64,000 bases of DNA, taken from contig BFEA01000298.1 of NCBI GenBank assembly GCA_003427395.1, forward strand, positions 334,475-398,474. Direction: 5' to 3'. Below the pieces are notes generated by a model. It was given only the letters and a program-made list of their open reading frames with translations, made no database searches and was not told where the DNA came from. The position numbers and the translations under genes were made by a program. Positions 34,601-46,600 of this stretch are shown piece after piece (within the stretch, counting starts at the first letter, position 1; each line of letters opens with the position of its first letter). Origin of the DNA: Chara braunii. Its lineage: Eukaryota > Streptophyta > Charophyceae > Charales > Characeae.

Positions 34601-37600
34601 GGCTGATAAACTCAAGAAATGTATTCAGGCCAAACCTTGTCAGCGGAAAGAGACGGAGGAGGGGAGGGAGACTTGGAAATCCCATTAGATAATCTAACGA
34701 CAGCATCAGCCTTCTTTCTTGCAAAATTCTTGGCCAACCCAGAAGACAAGATAATTAGGTAAGGGGGGAAGAAACACAGGGGCGAAGCCCTCCGGAGCAA
34801 CATGATCAAGGGGTGTAATATACACCCGCCATGCAAGCACGTGTTTTTCTTTAGCGATGATGCCGCTTACAAATCTGCCAACGACAAGGTAGGGTGGATT
34901 AGGAAGCTTGCAACCCTCAAGGGATTAGAGGAGGGAGCACGATACTTCTTCCTAATCCAACCTATCTCATCGACGGTCTTCATGGTTATCTGCATGTTTG
35001 GATTCATGGCGGAGCATACCCTGCGGTTGGAGGTTCGGATTTTCCCTTGGTCTCCCCTGAAACAACAAAGACCAGAGGCCAATTAATGATGGATCATTAT
35101 TGGGTGGAGTTCTGCCATGTGACCAAGTACAGGAACTCGCCGAAAAATACGAGATCGCCGATTTCATTGACCCTCTCCCCCCGCACGTGGCTCCAAGGGA
35201 CGATTATCTCATGGTAGCCTTGGATATACCCAACAGTCACATCTTCACCATCGATGATGTGATTCTCTTTCGAGTGGGAGGGAGGGACTTCAGAATACAT
35301 ACAGCACACAAAACAAGGCCCTGGTGCTTTAAACCACCAATACACGCCCCCAGCCTTGCAGAAAAGTAAACTTGTTGCCACAAGAGAAATTCGAGGCTTG
35401 GGGAGGGCCCGGTAGTGCGTTGGGGGAGAAAGAGGTGGGCCCAGCGGAAAAAGGCAAATGGACTGTTGTTTTGCCCGCCGGTACACGTTCAGTCTGTGAC
35501 TGTGAAAACACGTGCACGGACGAAGCCTAGCTATAGCAAAAAAAAAAAACTGAAACGAAAGGAACAGAACGCCCGCCACATGGTGGGCATGCACTATACG
35601 AGGGCAGAAAGCCCTCAAACTTCAGGAAAAAGGGCAGACGCGCCCGCTGTAGGCAAGTATGCAGTGATTCACAGGTTATGTATCCCATTCTGTGTCTGCA
35701 TACGGGCGCAGAAAAGTAAAGTGCTCCAGCCTCATTGGCACCGAAAAGAAAGGAAAAACGGAAAAAAAAAATAATTTGTTTTTTTGGAGTGCCTGCCCGA
35801 GGAGAACGGGCTGTGCTGTGGGAATCCAGGTGTGTATCTGGCTCAGGAAGTGAACACTATGAATCTCGTGTGGACCATGTGGCAGCACAGCTGTCAGAGG
35901 ACAAACGAGGTGCCCTAAGATCTTGCAGACAATCTGGTGTCGTGAGGTCCTCTGCTTTATTTTTTTTTTCAGCTGTATGGGAAAATTATATACTACTGCC
36001 CGCTCGTTTTGCCAACAGGCAGCCATTCATGATGAGGCGCCTGCATCTGGCACCCGATATGTGCTACATGCGGGTGCTCTCTCCTGTGGGTGTTTGGCTG
36101 GGTGTCGAGGAGTGAAAACAGCGGCCTCCTTTTCATTCCATCGCCTGACAGCAGGTCCAGCACAGAGGCCGGTACCGGTACCACCCCTATTTTCCAAGAG
36201 CTGGTGCCCATGGCTGGCTCGCAAAATTCAAAATTTAGGTTCGTACATTTAGGGTCGGTTGTACTGGTGGTTTAAATGCCAGACATACAGGCACCTCTCG
36301 TCAGATTCTGACTGTCCCCACCACCCGGCTGAAAGAATCAGATCCACAGGACGTCTGCTACGCGATCCATTCAAGGAGACTTGGTGGAGGGCTGTTGATG
36401 CAGGGCATGAAGGATGGGTCTACGTGGATGAACCTCGAGGAGTAGGGGTGAGGGGATGGGAATGGGAGAAAAGTGATGCACCAAATCAGAATACAAAGCC
36501 ACCAGATCAATGGATTCCCCCTAAAGTTGTGAAGGTGTACATGGAAAGGACTGCCAACCCCTTACACCCTTCCCCCCAAAAGAGAAGGCTGCGCTGACCC
36601 ACAGACAGCAGAGCAGGTCAGAAACAGTGGGGACTGAGCCCCGCTCAGAGCCTAGGCCTCAGGACTTTATCACCCCATCGGACATGGGAGAACTGTGGCA
36701 ATCCCCAGCCCCGAAGAAAAAAGCACACTTCAACAAGCAGGGTAAAATACATAACGACCAATGTACCCTTTCAATACTGGACAATCCATTCCAGGCCATA
36801 GCAACGGAAGCGGGGGACAAATAAGAGGAGGGAAAGGCAGGGGAGCTGGGGCAGAACGAACAAATAAGAGGAGGGGAAGGCAAAGGACAAGATGAGCCAG
36901 AAACCGCCGGGGGGGGAAACAGTGTTCGGACAGCCAAGGGGGGAGGAGGAGGAGGGGGAAATTTAAAAGGCGCGACGATACAGGGGGAGAGAAACAATTG
37001 TCCCAGGGGAAAGGGGTTGGGAGTACTAGTTCCCACCAGGTGACTAGGCAACACACGCCAGGGGAGGCAGCGGCACTGGACCCTACTCAAGAGCCTCAGG
37101 CCCCGGAAGAGCCCCTCCCCAAAATAGAACCCTCTCAAAAGTTTTTGGCCAGTGGAGAACCCCCCCCTGAAACAGACCCTTCAGGCTTTTGGACCCCAAC
37201 CCATGGATTGGGAACCACCGGCTGGTCCCCCGGAGGAGGAGATGACGGACAACGCCCCCGAGGCCTGGGGGTTGCAAGGGGAAGAGGATGTTGAGGCCAG
37301 ACTAAGGGGCCTGGCAGATTGGTTAATAGGCCAACTCCAGGTTCTACACACAGGCCAAACAGAGTCGTATTGGGATGAGGCTTATGTACAGCTGTTTTCT
37401 CTTCTGGATGAGAGTCGCAGCCTGAAAAGGGCTTTGGGACAAGGCCTATCCCCGGAATCTGATTGGCAACAGGTGCTGAGCCAAATTTGGAATATTGTGC
37501 ACCAAAAATTTCAGCCTCCTATGACAGCAGAAGCACCAAACCCATCCAAAGGGACGCTAAACTTGGGCTGCACAGACAAGCCTTCCCCCCCCCCCCCCCG

Positions 37601-40600
37601 GACCAGCCACCTTCTGAAGAAGGTACACAGCAGGCCATGCATGCTGCTCGAACCGAACGCGGAGAGGAGGTAGCAGAGGCAGCAGAGGAAGTGGGACTCT
37701 CCAAGCAGGCAAAACTGCGCCACCTCATCGAGAAGGGCCTATACCACAAGGGCCTGCCAAAAGGAGATAAGGTGCTGTGCTATCGATTAGAAGGAAGGCC
37801 GGAAGATGGGAACTGGGCATGTCACCCGCTGAGCCTGAGGACCCATATACCCCTGCCTACGGAGGAATGACGTTACACGGGTGGCATATGCAGAGGGAAG
37901 AGGCATTAAGGACCCACAAAGTCACAGAATTCATTACAAGTCATTATGAACCAGGGGCTATGGCCACCATCAATGTATCATCAAAAGGCCTGAAGATGGC
38001 CTACAAGGATCTCTATGTGAGATTCGAGAGTAACAAGGAGGCAGGGCTACAATGGCACACACATAATATGCTCCTGGACACCCAACAACTCAAAATCAAA
38101 CCAAGTAACATCTGGTCAACCGATGAACTACTCACTTATATATGTACGATATTGAGGAAAAATGTTCTCAACAAGGGGGTGGATCGGGAGACGCAAGAAT
38201 GGTCGCAGTTACTAAACGGATAGGGAAGGGCAAAGGGGCATATAGTCTATGATGGACGGGGTAGAAGTGGTGTATGGTAAAAACAAAAAATGGAAACACA
38301 TCCTACAACAGGCAGATTTAGATATCAGAACAATTAATGTAAATGGCCTAGCTTCTTGCAACCCGGAAAAATTCGAAGCATTATGGGACTTAGTGGGGGG
38401 GGGGGGAAGGAAGAACATGGTTGGATGCAGTCTGCGTTCAGGAGCCCCACCTAATGGATACACCAGAACACCACAGGGCACATAGGCAAGCTTGGCCCTT
38501 TCAAAACTACCAAGCTTTTGCCCCTAACTCGGGGAGCTCCGGGGTAGCAATTTGGATCCCACCTGAATCACGATTGGAAGTACTCTGCTGGGAGAAGGAT
38601 GAAGAGGAGGGACGATGGGTTAAGGTGCTGGACATGTTGGAACTAGTAGTATGCCCCTAACACTACCCGGGAAAGAAGGTTCTTTTTTGAAAAAATCGCA
38701 ACTATTCCTACTCTAGATATCCCGCTAATCCTAGCAGGAGACTTCAATGCTGCACCAGATAGATGGCTGGACCGATGGAGTCTCCCACATCACTGCTCAT
38801 AACATCGAAGAAGACGAGAGGATTCTGACAGAATTGTGCGGCTCCCTCTCACTATTCGATACCTTTAGACACAGCCACCCTACCGAAAGAGCATCTTCTT
38901 GCATTCAAAACAATGACCCTGCCAGATTGTCTAAATCCCGGATCGATTTAATTTTGGCCTCGGAAGAGTTGGGAGGAGGGCTCTCGGTGACGGCAATACT
39001 ACCGAACAACCCATATGCTGGTCTGGACCATAGGATGTGTATGGCGGTTTGGACGTTTCGCAAACGGCCAGATCAGGCGACCAGTTACTATAAACTTGAC
39101 ACCTCCCTACTTCGATCCAAATCCTTCTAGAAATACCTACTGCAGGCTTGGGATTATTGGAAAGATTACCGCCCGCAACAAGAATCACAAACTGTCTGGT
39201 TTAGTAACGGTCTATTTTTCATGGCCAAAAAGTGCAACGAATACTCCAAATTTTTAGCCGCCCAACGATACCAGCAAGAAGTCACAATTATGCAAAACTT
39301 GGATGCAAAACAGGAGCAAAACTCGCAAGGGCAGGAACAAAGGACCACTGAACTACAAACTCGCATACAAGAATTGAAGGATCAACTTTTGAAACACGCA
39401 CAATATCGATGGAAAGGCGCCCAAGTAAAAGCAAAACAATCTAGGTTCTCCACTGAAGGAGCAATGGACTCTCACTTCTTCAGCCTAGCCAAACCACGAA
39501 TTCAAAGGACCACGATCGAAGTACTCTACGAACCCAAAACCAAGGATTCGGCCCCGACTGTAACCACAGCCCGTTCTATCAAGATAACATACGACTTCTA
39601 CAAATATTTTTTTTCCTCGCATGTGGATAAATCGGACGCATCATACCACGATCGCCCAATACAAGAATTTCTGGAACCGGTAGATAAAACTTTGACACCC
39701 GAACAACGTAACTCCTTGGAAGCCCCACTCTCTAAACACGAGATATGGACCGCCCTTTTGCAAATGGAGGAGGAGAAAGCTCCCGGGATTGATGGCTTCC
39801 CTAAAGAAATTATGGGAAACAACATGGGACTTTATGAGCCAAGTTGTTATGGACTTCTATAGTGAAGTATGACTCATAGGGGAGATGGGGGAAAGGGTGG
39901 GACAAGGGATATTAACCCTCCTATACAAAAAATGGGATAAGATGGATATAACAAATTACGGACCAATTACGCTCCTCACAGTAGTGTACAAAATGTTGTC
40001 TAAAGCATTAGCAAACAGAATGATTCTGGTAATGGAAGACATCATCCATCCCGCTCAAACCGGTTTCACGGAGAATAAGAACAATCAAGAAAATATCGTA
40101 TTGATCCATGAGATACTCCAGCTCACGAGACACTCTCGTCAAAACGTGGCCTAAATCTTCATAGATTTTGAAAAGGCCTATGATCACATGGATTGGCTGT
40201 TTTTGGACAAATCTTTGGAAGAAATGAACTTTGGGCCGGATTTCAGACGTTGGATACAAATCCTACACCAAAACGCTACCACTTGCATCCAGGTCAATGG
40301 AAGCCTTGCGCCGCCCCTATGTTTAGAACGGTCGGTCCGCCAGGGGGACCCAATTGCCCCTTTCCTTTTTTTAATCATTATGGAGGCACTAGCCGCCAAC
40401 CTTCGGGCGAACAAAAATATTACTAAAATTCGAGTTACACACATTCCAAAGGACGCAATTCAGATGTGCTCGATGTTTGCAGATGACCTCACAATAATGG
40501 TAGAGGCCACACACCACAATATGGAGGAAATCGAACGGATGATGGAAACGCTTGCTAAGGTTTCCGACATGACAGTAAATTGGGGATCTAAGACACAAGG

Positions 40601-43600
40601 ATGGTGGATCCACTACCAAGGGGGTTGCCCTCTAGAGTCACCATGCATTACATGGATGCCGTTAGAGACCCCGGTAAGAATCCTCAGGGTATCCATGATC
40701 ATAGAGGGATGACCACCAATCAACGATGAATGGATCAGCGCACCGGCTCAACGCAAACTAAGCAAGTGGAGAAACAAGCACACATCCTTGTTTGGGCGCG
40801 CGCTAGTACTTAGCAACGTGATATTTGCATCATTATGGTACAAGTCCTAGCTGTGGCCATTGAGCAAAGTGGCCCTGGGGTGCCTAAGGAAAAAGGCAGC
40901 GGCTTTCCTATGGAGGGGGGATGGAGAGCAGACCAATGCAATTAGCCGTGTGGTGTGGGATTCAATTATGCAGCCTAAGGCAGGGGGAGGCCTGGTAATA
41001 CTTGATCCAGCCACGCAGGTGCAAGCATTACGGTTTAAGTGGATTAAAAAGCTTATTTTTGCCCCCCGAAGCCTGTGGTGTGTTTTAGCTCTAGAGCATT
41101 TGGCCAGGCTGGCCCCGACAACCCCCCATACAATCCACCCGTTGACATGGTTGGAGGACCGATTTTGGACGATCCCACATAAGCTCACAGAAGGAAGGGA
41201 GGGTATGGATGGCGGGGGTCAGACGCTGGATAACTTTTGGACATCCCTGCTGGAAACCTGGCGTAAACTTCTGCTCCCAGACAGACCCCACCCCAGTCGT
41301 TGGGAGGAAGTCTATGGACAACTACTCTTTGGAAATAGATGGGTGACAGACTCGAGGGGTTGCGTCATGACAAGCTCATCCTTGAGCTCATCCCTGCCCT
41401 AGAAGAGCTGGGTCAAACACGGGGTACTTAGGGTAGGGGATCTCTGGGACAACGAGAGGCAGGACTGGAAAACAGGAGACCAGTTGCGGGTAACCCTAAG
41501 GTACTGCCATCATGTAGAGGAGCTTTTGGATAACCTTATTGAAGCCATCCCACTGGAATGGTACCGGATTCTCAAACATGGTCCCACCCTGAAAATAGGT
41601 GATTGGGTGGCAAGCACAAAGATCCCGTTGAGGATTGGCCAGATACAAATGGTCTCATCACAAGCAGCAGTATATCGAGTTAGAGTTACAGAGGAGGGTG
41701 GTGTCCCAGCCGTGCAAACCAGTCCAGGACCTGCCTCTAGACCCGGTAGAATGGACTTGGAACCCCCCCCCAAAAAGGGGAGCACCCAAGGTACGTCATA
41801 TTAGCCTGCACCAGTTGACAGTCAAATCAGCCTACAAAATGTTCAGACCTAAACGGTTTTTGAGAGACACGATTAACGATAGATGGGCCAGACACCTAAA
41901 TGTGGACCGCTCCCTCCTATCACCAATCCAATGGTTCAAGGAACAAAAATCTAAGCCCATGAAAGTCACCTCCCTACAGTGGCAGATCGCCCATCGCTGT
42001 CTGCCAACCAACGACTGGTTGACTGACCGTACAGACAACGAGGTCTACTGCTCCCATGGTGCTAGCGGTGCGAGAGTCTTTTCCCGTCCCATAAGAAGGC
42101 GGAGACCATTGACCATATCTTCATGCAATGTCCGATTGCCCAATTCATATGGAGATGGTGGGACCGCATCTGGCGGAAAATGGTATCTGACATCCCCTGC
42201 CTCTGGTCATGGCAAACCATATTGGCTGGACATTGGCCTTTGGCAGGAACAGCCACGACCTTCATAGGGAACATGCACAGGCTTGGGAGGAGAGCGGTGA
42301 TATGGGCACTGTGGTGGTAGAGATGCACCCTAGCCATGGAGAAGGTACGGGTGGAGGGGTTAGAGGTTATAGAACAGATTCAGCAACAGGTGCACCTTGA
42401 ACTCACACAAAGATGGTTGGACACAATCACAATTAGACCTCTTCAGACAAACTAGAGATGTTAGGAGACGGATAACGACATTTTGTACGAACTGGGTAGG
42501 AGGGGAACGGGAAGGATGGATTGCAAAAAGAATGGAGAGGTGACAGGGGAGAAGGGCTGCGGGATTTGGATGAGATGAGAGACTACCGTCTAGTTTTCAG
42601 GGACTGGACAAACATAGAACCCTCATTCCCACTACGCCCCCCTTGGATTTTCCAGACCCCTTCCCACCTCACGCCCTTTCTCTGGCAGAGATTCTGTCCT
42701 GAACAGTTACCTGAACAGTTACCCTTTCCCTGATATACTTACTCCCACATACGTGTGCATATATACATACAATTAGATACATAGTTACATACATATGGAC
42801 GCCCACATATGGAAATCCGCCCCGTGCCCCCTGGGGAGGACTTGCTAATGTACATATCTGTCGCTTATTTGCCAGTGAGTAGTCTCGCTAAAACCCAGGA
42901 TGAAATTTCAGCAAGTTCATGCCATCCAGGGTAAGTAGTACCAGCTTTAATGGTAGTATTTGGCGCTTTTTTTAAGAGTGAAGAGGTACAGGTAATCAAT
43001 GATGGCAGGCCTCACGGTCACTATTCTCAATATTCTCAGTAATTCTCATTTTCTGTATATGGGACGCTGGACCCGTTTTCCAGCAGGTGATGCTTCCCAC
43101 CAAAAGACAGAGCTCCCCCCAGGTGTTAGTGGTGCCTGCTTGTATCAGCAGCAGTAAAGAGGAGAGGGGCAGCCTTTCATGCATTGCGTTATTCCCTTCC
43201 TGGTGGTAAAGGAGCTAGGGGGAGTTGTACTTGAAATTGCCTCTCTGGGTGATGCGGATGAGAACGTGATTCATGTTGAGAGGACATGGAGAAGGGGGTT
43301 GGCATCAGGTAGGGCAGCCATGGTGGAAAGTGGGATGGAGAGACTGCTCTAACCTCCTCGAGGTCGAGACAATCCTCTGGTTGTTTTAATCTGTTGGCAT
43401 TTGTTTGTCTCGATCTCCATTACTTAAAGCACAAGTACACGGACCCAGCCTTGGAGCAAAACATCTTGCCGCCACAAGATTGTTTTTGTGGCTAGGGCCT
43501 ACCGGACCACAAGGGCTGGTGCCGCCAGCCAAAAAAGAAAAGAAGTGCCGCGCTGGCAGTTTGGCAAGTGCGCCGCTGGCGGTTCGGAAAAAGAGGCCCG

Positions 43601-46600
43601 GGTGTACTGGTGGTTTAAACCACCTGTACTTGGCCCAGCTATCGGCTGCGGAGACTAGAAACATTTCTAGTCGGATGAATTTGGGCACTCCTGTAGTGAC
43701 CCGTACATTTCCTAAAATTGTGGCTCGTGAACGGGCACAACTTCAGGAAGTACTGGTGGTTTAACGGATCTGGCAAGCATTGTTGACATTCTCCATGTTC
43801 GAGGCTAGGAAGTGACTCTAGGTTTCAGATGAGCGATAGGCTTTGCTAGAGATGTCACTTCTGAAAAATATTCTTTGTAATGAATTTCGCCTTTGAATGG
43901 CAGGATCGGTTGCACCTGAGTGTCACAGTCGTGTAGCGGAAATCCGCAGTGCTTCTGTTCCAGGTCTGCTCTCACACTTGGAATTTGAAAGCACATTTTT
44001 TTTGGCAGGCCACCTTCTCTTCCAGATGAGGATGCGACTCAGAAGGGGAGGCCATAAAATACTAAAAATAATGAAATATGTTACTTGCTTTTGTTCCCCG
44101 TGGGAGTGCTTTGTATGGGAGCAGGTATGTAGGAGCTGAGTCTGTTCTAGGTTAGAAACTTAGAACAGAATCAACAGATGTAATTGGAAGGTGTATACAC
44201 CTGCTTTTGTGTCAGGTTGGAATGTATTTACACCAATCTGAGGGCAAGGTGCATCTGCTTTTGTTCTAGGTTAGAACAGATGTAATTGGAAGGTGTATAC
44301 ACCTGCATCTGTGTCAGGTTGGATTGTATATATCTAGTCTGACGGCAGGGTGCATGGGAACACATTCTTAACCCTATTCAAATGCTGTCTTGCTTGAGTT
44401 AAGAGTAGGTAACTCTTTCGCTTTCTCATGTACTCCATGCTCTGGACTTTCTTTGTGCAGCATTTCACACTTCCATCTCCTCCTCCTCGTTATCTATGGC
44501 ACCAACACTATCCCTTTCCCCCTCCTTTCTCCACCTGGTTGGGAAACAAGAAAACAGGAACCTTTATCCAGCTATCCTGTTCTATGCTAGGTGAAGGTGT
44601 TGTGCAACCCTGCATGCTGCAATGTGCCCTATTTTTGGGGTCCTTCTTCTGACTTTTTCTTGGTTCTAGTTGTGCAGATTCTCAGTGGAGCCTCCTATGA
44701 ATTCAGCCAGTTCGACAGGAATGAGAGACTCTCGTTTTCGCGATGATGGGTCTTTCACGTCTGCGGGAAGTGGGGAGGATGCCTATGGCGGAAGGGATAG
44801 GGCCTCATCAAGAGAGAGTGTTAAGTACATCAAGAGGGACACAACGGCTGCACTCCAGGATGAGGTGCGTCAAATTGCCTTTGCATCTCTTCCAGATAAA
44901 GATCAGTTTACCTCTTTGCGGATTTCAAGTGAGGGGCTAAGTGAAAATGCTGTACGGCACTTCGACAAGCACTAAAAAAGCCAATGATAATATTTTGTAA
45001 GAGGAAGGCATTTGGCATGTTTATTGTTTGTTTTATGCAAAGGAGCATGATTTCGAGGGCCGAACCAGTGGCTTGATAATGATCTTCTATATGTTTGCCC
45101 GCAGGCCTGAGACGCAGAGAAGTAAGCATAGCTGCAGCGTATTGAGTGAGTGTAAGTCGTACTTGTGCAGCATACGGGCGAAAATCCCCCACCCCCACAC
45201 CACCCCTAGAGAAGAAAAGTTGGGTGTGTGAAGAACGTCCAGCCTCTCTTCCCCACCCAAAATGAAAAAGCGGTGTGCAATTTTTTTCCTGGGCTGTGCA
45301 GAGTTGCAAACGCCCAAAAACAGGAAACCAGCCAACTTTGAATTCAAAGTTGGCGCTTTCAATTCCCAGCCCCTGCTATGTCAGATGTATACAGGTCATC
45401 CTTTTTGTCGGATACAGTCATTATGGGGTTGTGCGTTCTCGAGATTGCGACGGATTCTTCCGACTAGTTTTTCCTTTTTTTTTTTTTTTTTCAAAAACAG
45501 GTCCTTATGGCCCCGGCTCCATTTCCATTCTGGGGAGCATCAGTCTGGTTCCTATTTCACCGGCAAGTCAAAAAAATATTACATCATGAACCCATTCACG
45601 CTTCCTTCCGTCCGGCCGAAAGAACCCTGAACAGCATTTATTACTCCACCTGCGTGGAGGATTGACTGTCAGCTTGCCTTTCCTTCTTCTTTCCTCTCAG
45701 GTCTACTGCTTAAGCCCTGTCATATAATCAATAAGAACAAGAAAGAATAGGACGCCATGGAAGCTACAGTCTCTGAATCCAGGCTCCACTCATTATGTGG
45801 CCTGTGATAGAGCTGGTCCTTCTGCTGACTGAGAACTCTGCCTCCTCCTCCCTGTTTCTGAATTGTGCCAGTCCTTCCACCTTATGTGAGAGTCGATTAT
45901 CTCCGCTACTTTGCCCCTTGCAAGCCACACCTTAATAAAATTTGCCTTGATTTTTTCCTGTTGCTCTACGTTGTCCGGCATAGATTGTCTTGTCTTATGC
46001 CATTTGCAAAGAATCTCAGCCTGGATCAGGGTCTTTGTCTCCGCCCATACCTTCTCCCTTGGAGTCGAGAGTCCCTCAATAGTTCTGCAGCACCTTTCCT
46101 TCCAGATGGACCACAGCGTCGTCTTTCGGATCATTCCAAACCATATTTTCTCGGACTTATGAAATTGGGCAGGGATGTTAGTCCATAGGAGTTGGACAGG
46201 ATGTTCGGGGAGGGGAATCGGGAAGAGGGAGTCCCATAGATCCGACGCTCTCACCCAGTATTCGGTAGCCTCTTTACAGCGTATCAGACAATGTAATATA
46301 TCTTCAGGTTCGTTTTGTGAACAGACCGTGCATAGATCTGAGCTGTTAGGGTCGTTCTTCTTTCTTCTTATATGCAACCACTGGTTGACTGGCAGAGATA
46401 CATATGTGATGAGCCATTGGAGGCTCCTAATTTTGACTGGACGAATTGTCTTGAATNTTTTCCATGGTATTTGTGAAATCTGACTGGCGTCTTGACCTAT
46501 TAACTTCTGCCATCTGTTCTTGATCGTTGGATCCGGGTCTTTTGTTTTGAGGAGTAGATTGTATCCCAGTTTAACAGTGTATTCCTGAATGGGGATANAC

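Larger units (their letters stand above)
34136..38223 (+). pseudogene. LINE ORF1-like region, broken
   Basis: A series of plus-strand frames (34136-34606, 34802-35369, 36259-36597, 36998-37294, 37152-37673, 37463-37870, 37777-38223) reads as one damaged protein. It has a basic start (KRRRKGKG), Gln/Glu/Pro-rich low complexity, and a segment with [19 protein letters not shown] helical C-terminal part includes [19 protein letters not shown] saw no CCHC knuckle. Position before the endonuclease-RT ORF suggests the RNA-binding ORF1 product. A C homopolymer near 37587-37600 is one frameshift site. Assignment rests mainly on position. Confidence 0.55.
33040..42733 (+). mobile_element. Full-length-like decayed LINE, about 9.7 kb including an inserted element
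   Basis: A non-LTR retrotransposon in the same orientation as SCD2. Order: C-rich 5' monomers, an ORF1-like region (34136-38223), then ORF2 with an apurinic endonuclease-like domain, reverse transcriptase and a C-terminal zf-RVT-type Cys/His motif (about 38249-42733). Frames are broken many times and no frame is intact. A 947-bp TTAA-flanked element sits inside ORF1. The outer limits are uncertain: no poly(A) tail was found, only an ACATACATA-rich stretch at 42745-42800, and no target-site duplication was identified. The clade resembles plant L1-type LINEs in domain order. Confidence 0.8.
30552..44677 (+). other. SCD2 intron 2, 14.1 kb
   Basis: Bounded by GTGGGA and CTAGTTGTGCAG. It contains the plus-strand LINE, four complete TTAA-flanked elements and several short repeats, listed separately. 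The stretches 30700-31335, 31570-32790, 42740-43420 and 43770-44150 hold nothing I can name. An A-rich AAAAAGAAAAAG run lies at 30746-30790. Confidence 0.7.

Noticed and set aside
44678-44975. Separate short gene downstream of intron 2
   Set aside because: It is SCD2 exon 3. The frame continues beyond the donor at 44864 only by chance into the intron.
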